From Klebsormidium nitens (lineage: Eukaryota; Streptophyta; Klebsormidiophyceae; Klebsormidiales; Klebsormidiaceae): a stretch of DNA of 64,000 nucleotides. The position numbers and the translations under genes were made by a program. The stretch spans positions 1-64,000 of the forward strand of contig DF237439.1 in NCBI GenBank assembly GCA_000708835.1. The letters run 5' to 3'. Every line of letters starts with the position of its first letter. Position 1 is the first letter of the stretch. Shown one piece after another: positions 1-10,157 of the stretch. Below the pieces are notes generated by a model. That model made no database searches. It had not been told where the DNA came from and saw only the letters and a list, made by a program, of their open reading frames with translations.

Positions 1-2077
1 TCTTCTCGATTTATACGGTACGAGAGGATCCGCTCTGCCTTCCTGTCCCCAAACATTTCAGAATTCTCATGCAATAGGAAGGCAATTATGCAAGAATAGG
101 ATGGTGACTAGACAAGATCGGAAGTTGACAGCCCTTCCTTTCTCGTCATCCTATCCTCATCTTGACAAAGAGTAAAACGAGTTGAAAACAAACCCATACA
201 CCATGCAATCATGTGTGAACAATCTGAACTGTATGGATGAAAAACCTTGAGGCCTGCCGTCTTATTTAGAAATGCTGTCTTTGTAGATGTCCGGATTGGA
301 TATGGAAATCTGACACCGCTATTGTAGGACCTAAAGTTCATCTATGGGGTGACTATAACTTGGGGGCTGGGCCAGAAGTGAAACATGATGGGAAACAAAA
401 ACCAAACCCTATGTATGCATAGTCTAATCTTATGCATCAGAATCACAAGCAAGCTTATCATCATGCATCTTCAAATCAATCTTCCCGCTTTCCGTAGAGC
501 TTCCGCATTAATCAGAATCTTCGTGCCTGGGGGATAAGATGTCATACCTGGGAGGGAGAAGGGAGAAGGGCTGTCAGAAATCCACCTGCGCAAAGTCTTC
601 AGAGGCTCGACCAGTCAGTTCGCTGAGAAGAATCGTCTTGAAAGTCCGGCAGCATGAGAAGAATCACTGGCTTCTGGCCCAGCCCCCTTTCTTGCGTCGC
701 TATCTCGTGCGTTTGCGCTAGCATTCCTAAGGAAGAAGCGCCTCTGCGCTTCGTCTGCTGATAGTATGACTGTAAAGCGCTTCTGTTCTATCTCGCGAAG
801 CAGGAAGAATTGATGCTTGACGAAGCGTGAAGCATCGTCAGTCTTCGCGGAATTCAAGCAGTGGTCAATTTTGAACGGAAACTAGATGACGTGGCAAGAC
901 TCGGACTGACTTGAACTAGTGAGGTCTGATCCTGACCGTCGATTTTAAGTTCCGTGACCAAGAATTTGAGAATACAGGGTTTAACGTACACCTGGGCTTG
1001 GCGCGTCGGCGTTGAGCGCGGCCGCCGCGGAAACGCTGGGAGCCGCGTTGGCGGCCGCCGACGTGTTCGCGGACCCGTTCTGCGAGTTCTTTTTGTTGTG
1101 CTGGCGCGTCCTGGGGCATTGAGGGGTTTTCACACCGTCTGTCGGAGCCTTGGCGAGCAGGGCCTGAAGTCCTGAGGATTGAAGAGATAAAGAAGTCTGC
1201 AGGTAGCATTCGCTTGAAGGCGAGCAGGTGTGAATTATTGCATTGAAACGAAAGTGTGGTTTCTGGATTGCATTAGAAACCACGTATTTTCGTTCGGATT
1301 AAAAGGGTGAAAATACAGTGAATTTTGATTCGAACTGCCAGACGTGCACGGCAGTGCACGAGGTGGCTGAGAGAATAAGAAATTACTGAATTTTGGACGT
1401 TTTTATGCGAACGTAAAAATGTGGTTTCTAATGGCACTCATGGCTCCGGCCGGCCTTTGGGCCTTGGCTAGAGTCATGCCAGTAGCTAGGCGGTAATTTA
1501 TTACATGTAATGCATGGCAGTAGCTAGCAGTGTTCAAGCAGTGTTCTGTTTTCATCAAGAGTACTCGTCCGGAGTCCAACTCCGGAGTCCAGACATGTCG
1601 CATCCGCACTAGGACCTCCAGGCTCCAGTAGGTCCTGTTATGTAGGTATACCTGAGCTAAAACTACCTATGTACCGTACTATCCGCTGTACGTCCAGTGT
1701 ACGTCCGCTGATCAGGCAGCTGCCCAAATCACTCTGCAGTAAGTACTGCGTACTACCGGTACGTAGGTACTTCGTCTCACTAGGTACCTATTTTGAGATT
1801 CAGTGCTTGAGAATATCGATTCATGCTCGCCAGTAGGTTATCAGTCTCCAAAAGTACTCCATTTGGCGTACCCCCTCAAGTCAAAGCTGGTCGTAACTTG
1901 TAAGTCATTTCTTCTAGTAGGTATCAGTATCAGAAGAGATCTCGTTCACATACAATCTCACCTCGGTTTTCAGTGACCTCCGTTTTCACCATATCGCCAG
2001 CTTCAAAGAAAGTCTGAAACAGGTCCAGCCACCCGCCTCCGCCCTCAGCCCTTCAGATTCATTGTGACCAACTGAGG
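1..2077. other. Intergenic flank, no gene seen
   Basis: I see no exon with coding character and no RNA gene on either strand. The open frames here are short and of low complexity. It presumably contains the promoter and 5' UTR of the gene starting at 2078, but I recognise no specific element. Confidence 0.5.
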
Positions 2078-4018
2078 ATGGCCTTTACCGCAATGCGCCT
2101 CTGCCTCTTGGCGCTCCTGGCGTCAGCTGCGGTGACTACAGTCTCAGGTATGTGAGCGATTCCGCTTATCAGTCCCATCATTTGTATTCTTGAACATGCT
2201 TTTTGCTGCCCACTTTGGTAATGAGGGGGGAGCGCTACCGCCACAGGTTCCCCCTAATCAAGGCCTGTTAATCGACTTCTCAGGGGGGGGGGAGCTTTTG
2301 ATGTTGAAAACAGCACTGCTTGACAAGACGCCAAGCTGACCATGTGCATTAGAGGCTAGGACCATCTTTTGTACTGACTATTTACGGGATGAAAGAAAAT
2401 ATTAAAGGGTAGCTTCCTGGAGAAATTAAGCTTTTTGACTGCTAAGCAAGTAATAAGTGGGGTGAGCAATGCCGTTTCTCGTGTCTGCCTACAAGCTTGA
2501 AAAGGTAGTCTGCAATTGGAAAGCTGCATATCTGGTCTTAACGTCTTCATGAAGGTTTGTCTTCTGTATAAATAAAAGAAAGAGGCCCAGAGAATGTGAG
2601 TCAGAAGGAAGGCTTAGCTTCCGAGTACGGCATTGTTCTGGTTCATGCCATGTGCTTGCTTGGTTTCGAATCTGTTCTCAGTGCCTTGACTTGACGACTT
2701 CCGTTCCTTCTGGTTGGCACTGACATGAACTGCAAGAAGTATTTAAGATATCAATCAAATAGTAATGAAGCACGTTGATCTCTTATCATTGGTTACAACT
2801 TAAAAGTTGAGCAATGTGGTTGGTGGAGTGGAGCCTCCAAGCTCCACCTTGTTGAAAACAAACTAAAGAGCTTCCATGAGGTTCACTTTTGTCACTCTTT
2901 TCCACATTCCTCTTATAGTCTGGATTCTCAACTCCAGTGCTCCCCATTGTTGAATACAAACTGAAGAACTGTCATGAGGTTCACTTCTGTCATTCTTTTC
3001 CGCGTTTCCCATTGGCGCTAAATTCTCAACCCCATTCTTACAAAAGCGCTGAGCTCTTGAGAATCTCCTCTGACAGGCCTAGACGCAGCTGAGCTGTTTC
3101 TTGGCACTTCTTTCTAGTCAGAAGCAGGGAAAGTCCTTTCAAAGGTATCACAGTGTTGCGTTGGACCCTCAGTCATCATGCTGGGACTCCTTTCTCTGTC
3201 CCTCTCACTGTCTCCGCAGCTGGTCCTCTTAAAGGCAAAACCCGCTGCTTTCAAGGCAATTAGACTCTGGGCCAGCCACCAGGTCGAGCACTGCCAACCT
3301 CTCCCTATAATTGAACCCAATCCTTTCACCACGTGTCCTTGCAGAAGACTGCTCTGCCTCTTCTTTTGAGATCAGCTGATAAGGAACGAGGGGAATAAGG
3401 AATTTGTATGTCTATGCATACCTCAAACCAACTTGTCTCCTTCAACCTTGCAGGAGACTGCTCCACCTCCGCCCGGTTTGGGCTCTTTCGAAAAACCCAG
3501 AGGCAGAATTGATGATTAAAACGAAAGCTTTTTCATGTCCTTGTACAAGACTGGTCTACCCAGGCTACCTCTGCTGGGTGAAGCAAAGAACAGAGAAATG
3601 ATTGACACAGGAAATGTGGGCTCTTTTAAAAAACACGAGGGAGGACTGATGGAGAACGTGAAGAAGCTTAACACGTCCTTGCAAGATTGCTCCCTCCCTA
3701 CCCCTATTTGTCAAGTAAAGAACAAAGAAAAGCATGACACAGAAAACGTGGGCTGGATTTAACAAACCAACAGGAAGGACTAATGACGCAACGAAAGAAG
3801 ATCGACACGTCTCAAAGGAGATTGCTCTGGCTCGACAAAGAACAAGGAGAGGAACGTTTGAAGATTCTCAAACGCATCCACTTTTCTCTGCAGGACAATC
3901 ATGCTCCGCGCCTACCCCGAACCCTTGCTTCAGTGCTAACGGCTCCAAATCCATCTGTTGCGCTGGCAGCTGCGGGCCCTTCACCGCCACTGGCGGCGCC
4001 ACCTGTCAAGGCGCGTCC
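2078..4018 (+). CDS. Secreted Cys-rich protein, first two exons only (truncated)
   Basis: Exon 1 (2078-2147) encodes a 23-residue signal peptide (MAFTAMRLCLLALLASAAV...) and ends at a clean donor (G|gtatgtga). Exon 2 (3894-4018) follows a ctctgcag acceptor and joins in phase. It encodes about 42 residues with CSAPTPNPCFSANG and ICCAGSCGPF, seven cysteines in all, and ends at a gtaagt donor. The Cys pattern resembles the N-terminal exon of the root-cap family gene at 59.5 kb, so a cell-wall or secreted role is likely. No further exon is found before the virus-like genes start at 4142, so the gene appears cut off by the island. No function is recognised beyond secretion. Confidence 0.6.
2849..3045. 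repeat. 98-bp imperfect tandem duplication in intron
   Basis: Two copies about 98 bp apart (starting near 2849 and 2947) share ttgttgaa-acaaact and tgaggttcacttt/ctgtca blocks. They lie in intron 1 of the Cys-rich gene. No coding role is seen. Confidence 0.7.
3340..3893 (+). repeat. Degenerate copies of the exon-2 acceptor region
   Basis: Blocks resembling cacgtccttgcag-gagactgctcc recur near 3341, 3450, 3544, 3681 and 3818, just before the true acceptor at 3893 (ctgcag then gacaatcatgctcc). They look like decayed tandem copies of the intron end plus exon start. Several keep a CAG acceptor. They belong to the window-wide exon-edge duplication pattern. Confidence 0.6.
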
Positions 4019-4141
4019 GTAAGTCTCTCCAAAACCATTTTCTCACGTTGCTCGATAGCTAAGGGCTGACCTTTCGTTACGAGTCCTTTTAGCCGGCTGT
4101 CAAGGTCGCAGCCGTAAGTCAACAGACAGTTTACAATGTCA

Positions 4142-4612
4142 CTATAAATGATAGCCTGAATTTCCGAGACCAAAATGGCCGGAACAAGCGCACATGCCGC
4201 ATGTCGGACACGAATATTGGCATGCTATCAGCGGGTCCGCGGCGGGCGCCTGCCAGCTCATGGGCGTTCCGTATCTCGGACCGTGAGCACCATTCAAGTG
4301 GTACCCCATCGGACGCACCTCGTACATGGGAGGTATGAGCCGCGTGGTCTCATCGTAGATGGAGGCCTCAGACCCCGGATAGGGCGAGAGGACCGGCGAC
4401 GGTCCTCGGGCGTCGGGCGTCGCTGCTATGGGAACCTTCGAATCGGGGCCATCTCCCGTCACGGACATGTCAAAGTTGCGCTTCCTGCTGAAGTCGTCTT
4501 GTTCCTTCTCGCCAGACTTCCGGGCGGTCTTGTGCCGCAGCCCGTGATCCTTGTTATGACCCTTGACGAAAGATTGCCCGTAGACCTCGTTGACGTATGC
4601 ATACTCGAGCAT
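4142..4612 (-). CDS. Virus-like hypothetical protein (156 aa)
   Basis: A single uninterrupted frame starting at ATG 4612. The N-terminal half is basic and polar. The middle is Pro-rich, and the C-terminus carries a Cys cluster (CQYSCPTCGMCACSG) that could bind zinc. It is intronless and lies 147 bp from the end of the DUF5767-like gene on the same strand, the compact spacing seen through the island. An AT-rich stretch (aatatttttattgg near 4650) upstream could serve as promoter. I do not recognise the family. It is the leftmost gene with virus-like character. Confidence 0.5.
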   Translation of the reverse strand: MLEYAYVNEVYGQSFVKGHNKDHGLRHKTARKSGEKEQDDFSRKRNFDMSVTGDGPDSKVPIAATPDARGPSPVLSPYPGSEASIYDETTRLIPPMYEVRPMGYHLNGAHGPRYGTPMSWQAPAADPLIACQYSCPTCGMCACSGHFGLGNSGYHL

Positions 4613-4759
4613 TTCACATGTACCACGCCTTTAGTACCTTACGCGACAATATTTTTATTGGCTGAGTGAACCCCATCAAATGACATATGTGCCTGTGAAT
4701 ACGGGCATGTGTGCCATTTTATACTGGCCGATCTACGTGTGTGCGCGTGGGCAGCCCAG

Positions 4760-6085
4760 CTACTTGATCTCGACTTCCAGCTTGGCCACCTTCGTTCCCC
4801 CTGCTTGACGTCCAGGGGCGACTTTCCTCACCGTGGTTCGGACGCCAGCCGGTGCAGGAGCCGGGCGCTTCTTCGGCACGGTAACGGAAAAGCTGCTGTT
4901 ACCTCCTGATAGATCTATAGAGGACACGCTCAAGCTACCGGTCTCGCTCCCGTCGACGCCCTTTGCCTTCTTCTTCTTGGGGGCGCTCTTCTTCGTAGAC
5001 TCGGACGCGGAAGTCCCCTCGGAAGTCGTCGTCGTGTACTCGGACCCTGTGCTCTCGCTGCTCTCTTCGCTCGTCTCCGAACGAGGTCTCTTGACTCGCT
5101 TCTTCGTTTTCGGTTCTGCAATGTCCACCCTCTGCGTCGGGACGAATTCACCGCGCGTGGTCATAGGAGGGTCCATCAGGTTGCTGAATCCGTTTGCGGG
5201 TGGTTGCTGCTGTTGCACGAAGGAAGGATTGACGCCCTTCGCCATCTGTTCCTTCATGATTCCCTCCATCATCTTCTGAACCATTTCTGGGTTCTCCTCC
5301 GCGATCTTCGTCATCGAGGGAGTCACGGCTTTCATCATCGCCTTTGTGAAGCAGAACGTAAATGCATTGCCGACGAACATGGTGAGCAGTTGCATCTCTG
5401 GTGACACGGCCGAGGCCTTCTTGCTGTACTTTCTGGTGAGACGTTCGAAGACGCCGTCGTATCTCTCTATGCGCTCGAAGAGAGACTCGCTGAATCCCTG
5501 CATGTCCAGGTCGAAAGGGTTGAATTTTGCGTTGGCTATCTCCAAGCCCGCCGCGAAGGTCACCAGAGTCGATCTACAGAACTGGATGCCGTTCTTTATG
5601 GTCTCGTCTTGCTGGAAAGCTTTCAACTCGATCCTCATCTCCTCCAGATCACTGTCCATGTCAAAGGCCGTGATCCCCTTCACACCGTCCTCCTTCATCC
5701 TACGGAGAGCGAGTAGGATGTGTAGCTTCTCCTCCTTGAGGGTAGCGTAGCCAGGGGAGGGTTTTAGTGCTGGAGTCGGAGTCCTAGATCGACGATGGAT
5801 CTTTCGTGATCTCGGGACGGAGACCAGGCTCGCGGTCTCGCTGTCCGACGCGAACATGGACCCTCTGTCTCTGGGAGAAGGAGACCTCGCCGGTGGAAAA
5901 CCGCCCGTACGTTGCTTCTGGGGATTGGCCAGATCATCGATCCCGAGCAGGTCGGGGTAGTGGGGTGGTCTCCTTCGGACGTGCTCCCCCTCGGAGCCGT
6001 GCTCACTCGGGGCTCGTCCCCAAGCCCTTCCGGGGGCGAGGTCTGGGGTGCTGGACCTGTCCCGACGTGGAGATGGGCTCCTCAT
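4760..6085 (-). CDS. DUF5767-like Nucleocytoviricota protein (441 aa)
   Basis: Residues 1-115 are disordered and Arg/Ser/Pro-rich. Residues about 116-290 form a helical core with EEKLHILLALRRMKEDGVK, DMDSDLEEMRIELK, NPFDLDMQGFSESLFERI and MQLLTMFVGNAF. From memory this matches the signature of a family widespread in giant viruses (DUF5767 type: leading leucine-rich helix, SDLEEM, FDP/FDL-GW-like, LKLL-GSA). The tail is Ser/Thr-rich, then Lys-rich and basic. I know of no established function for the family; virion association has been suggested. The frame is intact. Its start overlaps the stop of the upstream gene by 4 nt (ATGA). This is the best single marker that the island is viral. Confidence 0.75.
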   Translation of the reverse strand: MRSPSPRRDRSSTPDLAPGRAWGRAPSEHGSEGEHVRRRPPHYPDLLGIDDLANPQKQRTGGFPPARSPSPRDRGSMFASDSETASLVSVPRSRKIHRRSRTPTPALKPSPGYATLKEEKLHILLALRRMKEDGVKGITAFDMDSDLEEMRIELKAFQQDETIKNGIQFCRSTLVTFAAGLEIANAKFNPFDLDMQGFSESLFERIERYDGVFERLTRKYSKKASAVSPEMQLLTMFVGNAFTFCFTKAMMKAVTPSMTKIAEENPEMVQKMMEGIMKEQMAKGVNPSFVQQQQPPANGFSNLMDPPMTTRGEFVPTQRVDIAEPKTKKRVKRPRSETSEESSESTGSEYTTTTSEGTSASESTKKSAPKKKKAKGVDGSETGSLSVSSIDLSGGNSSFSVTVPKKRPAPAPAGVRTTVRKVAPGRQAGGTKVAKLEVEIK

Positions 6086-6423
6086 GGTAGGTAATTCCTA
6101 GGAGGGTACTCGGCGCGACTGGGTTGCCTCTCGATCGGCCGCATGGGACCTTTCGGACGCTCCTCCCAAGCAGGAGGCTGTCTCTCGTTCGGCCGCATGG
6201 GACCTTTCGGACGCTCCTCATTCGGACCCTCCCCAGCAGGAGTCCTCGGAGGTGGGTCGTCCAAAGTGGGACTCGGGTTCATGTTGATGCTGACATTGAG
6301 ATCCGGGCCCGTAGGCTGCGTGGCGATTCGGACGGTGCCCCCCTCACCCTCCCTCTTTACGGACACCAGATTCTGCTGCGTTGGCTGCTTCGTTGGCAGT
6401 CCCTCTTGAGACTGCTGCTCCAT
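6082..6423 (-). CDS. Pro/Arg-rich virus-like protein overlapping the DUF5767-like gene
   Basis: I take the start at ATG 6423 (MEQQSQEGLPTKQ...), giving 113 residues; the frame is open further upstream. It is Pro-rich and contains a duplicated 18-residue unit built on ERPKGPMRP. Its TGA overlaps the next ATG (ATGA at 6082-6085). Alternatively this is the N-terminal part of the DUF5767-like protein displaced by a frameshift, since such proteins often begin with low-complexity sequence. I cannot decide between the two. Confidence 0.45.
   Translation of the reverse strand: MEQQSQEGLPTKQPTQQNLVSVKREGEGGTVRIATQPTGPDLNVSINMNPSPTLDDPPPRTPAGEGPNEERPKGPMRPNERQPPAWEERPKGPMRPIERQPSRAEYPPRNYLP
6129..6236. 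repeat. 54-bp tandem repeat in coding sequence
   Basis: Two 54-bp copies share a nearly identical core (cggccgcatgggacctttcg). Being a multiple of three, they add an 18-residue repeat to the Pro-rich protein read from the minus strand. Confidence 0.85.
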
Positions 6424-6456
6424 CTTACTCTTGTGAGCCCCATAAAAGATACCGAG

Positions 6457-6477
6457 CTTCGGACGCAGCACTATAAA
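6457..6477 (+). promoter_or_regulatory. Virus-type promoter: CTTCGGACG box plus TATAAA
   Basis: CTTCGGACG (6457-6465) lies 6 bp before TATAAA (6472-6477), upstream of the SWIB gene start at 6568. The same box, spacing and orientation relative to the gene recur at 8428-8482 and 18376-18414. Confidence 0.55.
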
Positions 6478-6567
6478 GTCGGGTCCAGGGCCCTCATTTC
6501 TTCATTCCTCCATAGACGCATACCGCGTTTCATTCCCCTCGATAATATTAGGTGCAGGGTAGCAGAT

Positions 6568-7236
6568 ATGGCGACCACTCAGACGAACAACCTGCCCGCG
6601 CAACAGGTGGTGGCCCCGAAGGCGAAGGTCACTAAGACGGTGGCGGGAACGAAGCGACAGAAGGTGGCGGCGAAGCCCGAGCAGATTCCTGCGGCAGAGA
6701 CCGACGGGACGGCCTCTTCGGCACCACAGCCTCCGGCCACCGACATGACTATCCAGGAGGACGGGATCATGGACACCGCGGTCTCCAGCGGCGATCCCGT
6801 CCTGGGCAAGCTGGACGAAATCATCAAGATGCAGACCAAGATGCAGAGGGCTCAGGCGAAGACCCAGAAGCAGGTGGCCCTGATCCTCTCTCTGCTGAAT
6901 GCCGAGGAGGCCGAGAGCGCCGATGGAGAAGAACCCACCGTGGGCAAGAAGAGATCTCGGGCAGTGGCGACCAAGGCGAAGAAGGAGCCGAGTGGCTTTG
7001 CTAAGCCGAGCTATCTGAGCCCAGAGCTGTGCGAATTCTTGGACCTCCCCATCGACAGCCAGCTCCCTCGCACGGAGGTCACGAAGCGGCTGGTCGCCTA
7101 CGTGAAGGAGCACGACCTCCAGAAGGAGTCCCCGAACGATCGCGCTTCGTCTTCAGGCCCCTCGTGCAGAGCGTGGAGAGGTTTCGGCTGGAGCTCGGGG
7201 GTTGCTCGAAGTTCCTGGGTTTCCCAGCAGGAGTGA
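6568..7236 (+). pseudogene. SWIB/MDM2-domain protein, frameshifted
   Basis: The ATG at 6568 opens a Lys/Ala-rich N-terminus, then a helical stretch (LGKLDEIIKMQTKMQRAQAK). A SWIB domain begins near residue 140 (GFAKPSYLSPELCEFL, then RTEVTKRLVAYVKEHDLQ). SWIB proteins are chromatin or transcription-associated and occur in several giant-virus lineages as well as plants. After KEHDLQKES the frame degenerates into Ser/Trp-rich sequence lacking the SWIB C-terminal half, while another plus frame becomes protein-like near 7145. This indicates a frameshift or deletion near 7130-7145. It has its own box-plus-TATA promoter. Confidence 0.65.
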
Positions 7237-7420
7237 GTTCTTGGAACACCGAAGCAGCGAACGTCGGGGTGGATCCGAACGATCCGCTGTACGCAGGTGC
7301 GCTCGCTTCCCCCAACTACGCTAATCTCTTCGGGGACTCCTACGCCTTCCTCTCGTGCCCCGAGCTGAACACGAGCTTCCACGAGACCACCTACAATCGA
7401 GCTGACCAGATGCGTCACTC
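7145..7420 (+). pseudogene. Protein-like reading frame fused behind the SWIB fragment
   Basis: The frame reads FVFRPLVQSVERFRLELGG, then KFLGFPAGVSSWNTEAANVG, then ASPNYANLFGDSYAFLSCPE. It looks like genuine protein with no methionine start. It is not the expected end of a SWIB domain and may be the tail of another viral gene joined by deletion. It vaguely recalls the C-terminal part of jelly-roll virion proteins, but that is a weak impression. Beyond about 7420 the minus-strand frame is the more protein-like one. Confidence 0.35.
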
Positions 7421-8381
7421 CCTCCAACCTCCTGCCCTCGAAGAACCACTCGCCGGTGAGGACGGGCTTACGCGCCGAGAAAAAGGCCCCTAGATCCCCG
7501 GCGACGGCCTGTGGCCCGTGCTCCTCGTCGTTCCTGCCACGCAGAGTGAGATTTTGACCTGGTTCGTGCACCACCCCCAGTGCCTCCGAAGGCTCGAGAC
7601 GGACGACGAAACCGTCCTCGAGTCTCAGGACGGCGGAGAAACCGTCCAGCAGAGTGGCGCTCCTCACGTACTGAGCCTTTGACTGAGACAGAAAGCTGGG
7701 AATCACGCAGGTGTCGACGTAACCCGCTATGAGCCACTTCCGTTCTTCTGCACAGAGTATGGGGACTGCTTCTTCCCAGCGTGCCACGTTCAGGAACTTC
7801 ATGATCTTCTTCTTCGAGTCAGGAGAGAGCGGGATGGCCTTGGCACAAGTGGCCCTGACGGCCGCCTGTACCGAAGACTGACAGCATCACAGAAAGTCCA
7901 AGATGACATCCCAGGCCTCCTGTGCTCCCTTTGCTACTTCTACTTTGGACCGCAACGAGCGCATCTCATCCCCGCACTCAGAGTCTCCAAAGATCTCCTC
8001 TTCTACCAGCCCATCAAAGAGCAGATCCTCCAGCGATGATTCGAACGCCACTCGAGCGCTGCGAAACGCCATGTGGGCCTGGACTGCAGAGTCCATACAG
8101 GTCTTCAAGAGCTGCTCTACTTGGTGATGGCTAGCTTTTGCGGAAGCCACGTCGCCGACCCACCAAGCTTCCCAAGCTTCTATCAGAGCGTCCAGAGCAG
8201 ACCTATACAGAGGAACGACTTCTGCGACGCTGAGTTCATACTCGTGGGTCGGAGAGGCATAAACGGACACCAAGTGTGCGTGAAGATCCTTTGACGTTAT
8301 GTAAGAAGTCGGACTGCTGGGCGAAGGAGCGGCGGGCACCTTTTCGAAAAGACTCTCTACCTCGATCCGAAGACTCGCCAT
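7410..8381 (-). pseudogene. Virus-like helical protein split by an in-frame stop
   Basis: ATG 8381 opens 164 residues of helical protein (MASLRIEVESLFEKV...QEAWDVILDFL) ending in TGA at 7887-7889. The same frame continues without another stop for over 150 protein-like residues (VRATCAKAIPLSPDSKKKI, then LNVARWEEAVPILCAEERKW, then YVDTCVIPSFLSQSKAQY). The only internal ATG of that part is at 7802. The simplest reading is one gene with a premature stop. Two adjacent genes, with the second starting at 7802, is the alternative. The 3' end meets the converging plus-strand fragment near 7410-7490. The family is not recognised. A three-box promoter precedes it. Confidence 0.5.
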
Positions 8382-8427
8382 CGTGGCGTGGAGTTGAGAT
8401 TGAAAGAATGGTCGGCTCGATATCAGC

Positions 8428-8482
8428 TTTTATACTCGTGACGTCCGAAAGAAATACCTCGTCCGAAAAGCGGCGTCCGAAA
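8428..8482 (-). promoter_or_regulatory. Virus-type promoter: three CGTCCGAAA boxes plus TATAAAA
   Basis: Read on the minus strand, TTTCGGACG occurs three times (plus-strand CGTCCGAAA at 8442-8450, 8460-8468 and 8474-8482). TATAAAA follows (plus 8428-8434), and the ATG at 8381 is about 47 bp further. The nearest box is about 7-8 bp from the TATA box. Confidence 0.65.
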
Positions 8483-9316
8483 CTCACCTTCTCGGCTCAC
8501 TGCCACTCTTCCTGTTTTCTCCTTCTCAAGCTCTCCCGCAAACTCTCGTTGCTCTTCCGCCACTTCCTTCTCTGCCGCTCTTCACGTCCTCTCTTCAACC
8601 CCCTCAAATGCAGCATTGTCCGGCAGTCCAGAACAGCACCCCTGCAGCGGGCAGCCAAAAATCTTCAAGCAACCAATGTGAAACCGAGTTTCTGATGGTG
8701 CCTCTGTAAACCTTCATCACTTCCCTGCGAGATGCTATTCAATGCCATCCACGGACAGCCTGGGAGTATACAGTCACCCTGCAAGGCAACCAACATTTTT
8801 GTGACAATATGGACAAGCCCGAATGTTGTAGAAGGCTGACAGATCTTGTTCCAAGAAAAGGTGACTCAGGAAGGCATGCTTACTTTTGTGGAAACACAAT
8901 GCCAGCTTCGTCCAGCAATGCACAGATGTTGCCCTTGCCCACTGTTATTTGAATCTTCTTTTCAATCGACTGCCTTGACATGCTCCTATCCTATTTGCAG
9001 CGGCTATAATGTCTCTTCTGAAGGGTTCATTAATCTGCTGTAATTTCAAACATGCATGTTTCCCGCTCTTAGTAATCGCACCCTGACCAAGTACATTCGA
9101 TACTTCCACCTCAAAGTTCCCCCGCCTGCCCTTACTAGCTCTGAGCCATGGTCCTGGCAACACTCTCCCCTCAGTGACGCAAGCCGCACATTGACACATG
9201 ATGAAACCAAGCGGATATAGCTGCAGATCCTTACGGCAACGCTTCTTTCTTCCCGGTACAGGCTAACAAGCTGGAAATATGGAGTCCTGTCACCGAAAGG
9301 GCTTAGCATCGCACTT
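8483..9316. other. No gene recognised
   Basis: Only short open frames without protein-like composition. The segment separates two virus-like blocks and has a more host-like, T/C-rich texture. Confidence 0.4.
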
Positions 9317-9516
9317 CGACCGGGCACCAGAAAGGCCGCAGGTCTCGGCCGAGAGGCGCCCGGTCGAAGTATGCACTTGCACTTGCACTTGCAGTTGGCC
9401 GACCGGGCACCAGAAAGGCAGCATGTCTCGGCCGAGAGGCGCCCGGTCGAAGTATGCACTTGCACTTGCACTTGCAGTTGGCCGACCGGGCACCAGAAAG
9501 GCAGCAGGTCTCGGCC
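9317..9516. repeat. 83-bp tandem repeat, about 2.4 copies
   Basis: Copies begin at 9317, 9400 and 9483 (cgaccgggcaccagaaaggc). Each full copy contains an inner run of acttgc hexamers and an inverted pair (ggtctcggccgagaggc). It abuts and probably replaces the 3' end of the minus-strand frame at 9520-9881. Confidence 0.85.
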
Positions 9517-9519
9517 CTC

Positions 9520-9881
9520 CTTCCAAGCATGCTCCAATCAGTAGATTCACCATTACATTTCATGAACTCCAAAGCCCTCTGCAAACGCTTCAAAACGCCA
9601 GTAGCGCTGACATCATCCAGGTCGGCCGCACGTACATCAGCGATCGTCGTCAGTCCCGCCCTATTGAACAGTTCGAGCAGGCGGCCATGGCCAACAATCT
9701 TCAGATCGCCGAGATCAGCACTACCAGGCATGTTTTGCAATACAATCTCTGACAAAAGATCGAGTTGTTTACAACCGTCCGATGCGAGTAAGTTATGATA
9801 AGGCGAGTTCAGCCTAAACTCGTGCCCGAGACGGAATGACACGTCACATACGGGTACGAAAGGGCTACATTCATCATAGTG
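9520..9881 (-). pseudogene. Helical protein fragment with no start codon
   Basis: The frame is open from just after a stop at 9882-9884 and reads protein-like throughout: SFRLGHEFRLNSPYHNLLA, then LDLLSEIVLQNMPGSADLG, then LLELFNRAGLTTIADVRAA. The last part has the feel of a helix-hairpin-helix or SAM-like helical domain. There is no ATG before the middle of the frame, and the 3' end runs into the 83-bp repeat. It is probably an eroded viral gene; the family is not recognised. Confidence 0.4.
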
Positions 9882-10157
9882 TCAACTGCTGACCTGTATA
9901 TGACATCACTATCGTGGTAGGCCCACGTGAATTTCTAATCGGAACGGCTGTCCATCCGGTTGCTGAGTTGTCAAACCCCCAGCCTACTAGGGCAGTCCTT
10001 TCGTGGATATCAGGGCAGTCCTCTTGGAAAGTCTACAAAAGCAGATCAGGGGCCTGTTGCCTCCAATCCATTTTTCAGAAACCTCGCACTTCTTGCCTCC
10101 AGCAACCACCTTCCATCTGTCCTTCCGTCTGCGGAATACAAGCCCTTGAACAGAATC

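Noticed and set aside
6129-6236. TTTCGGACG inside the 54-bp repeat as extra promoter boxes for the SWIB gene
   Set aside because: They lie in coding sequence of the Pro-rich protein, far from the TATA box. I count only the box at 6457.
9290-9553. Overlapping open frames in the 83-bp repeat as proteins
   Set aside because: They are translations of a tandem repeat (ASASASA, CKCKCK) in several frames on both strands.
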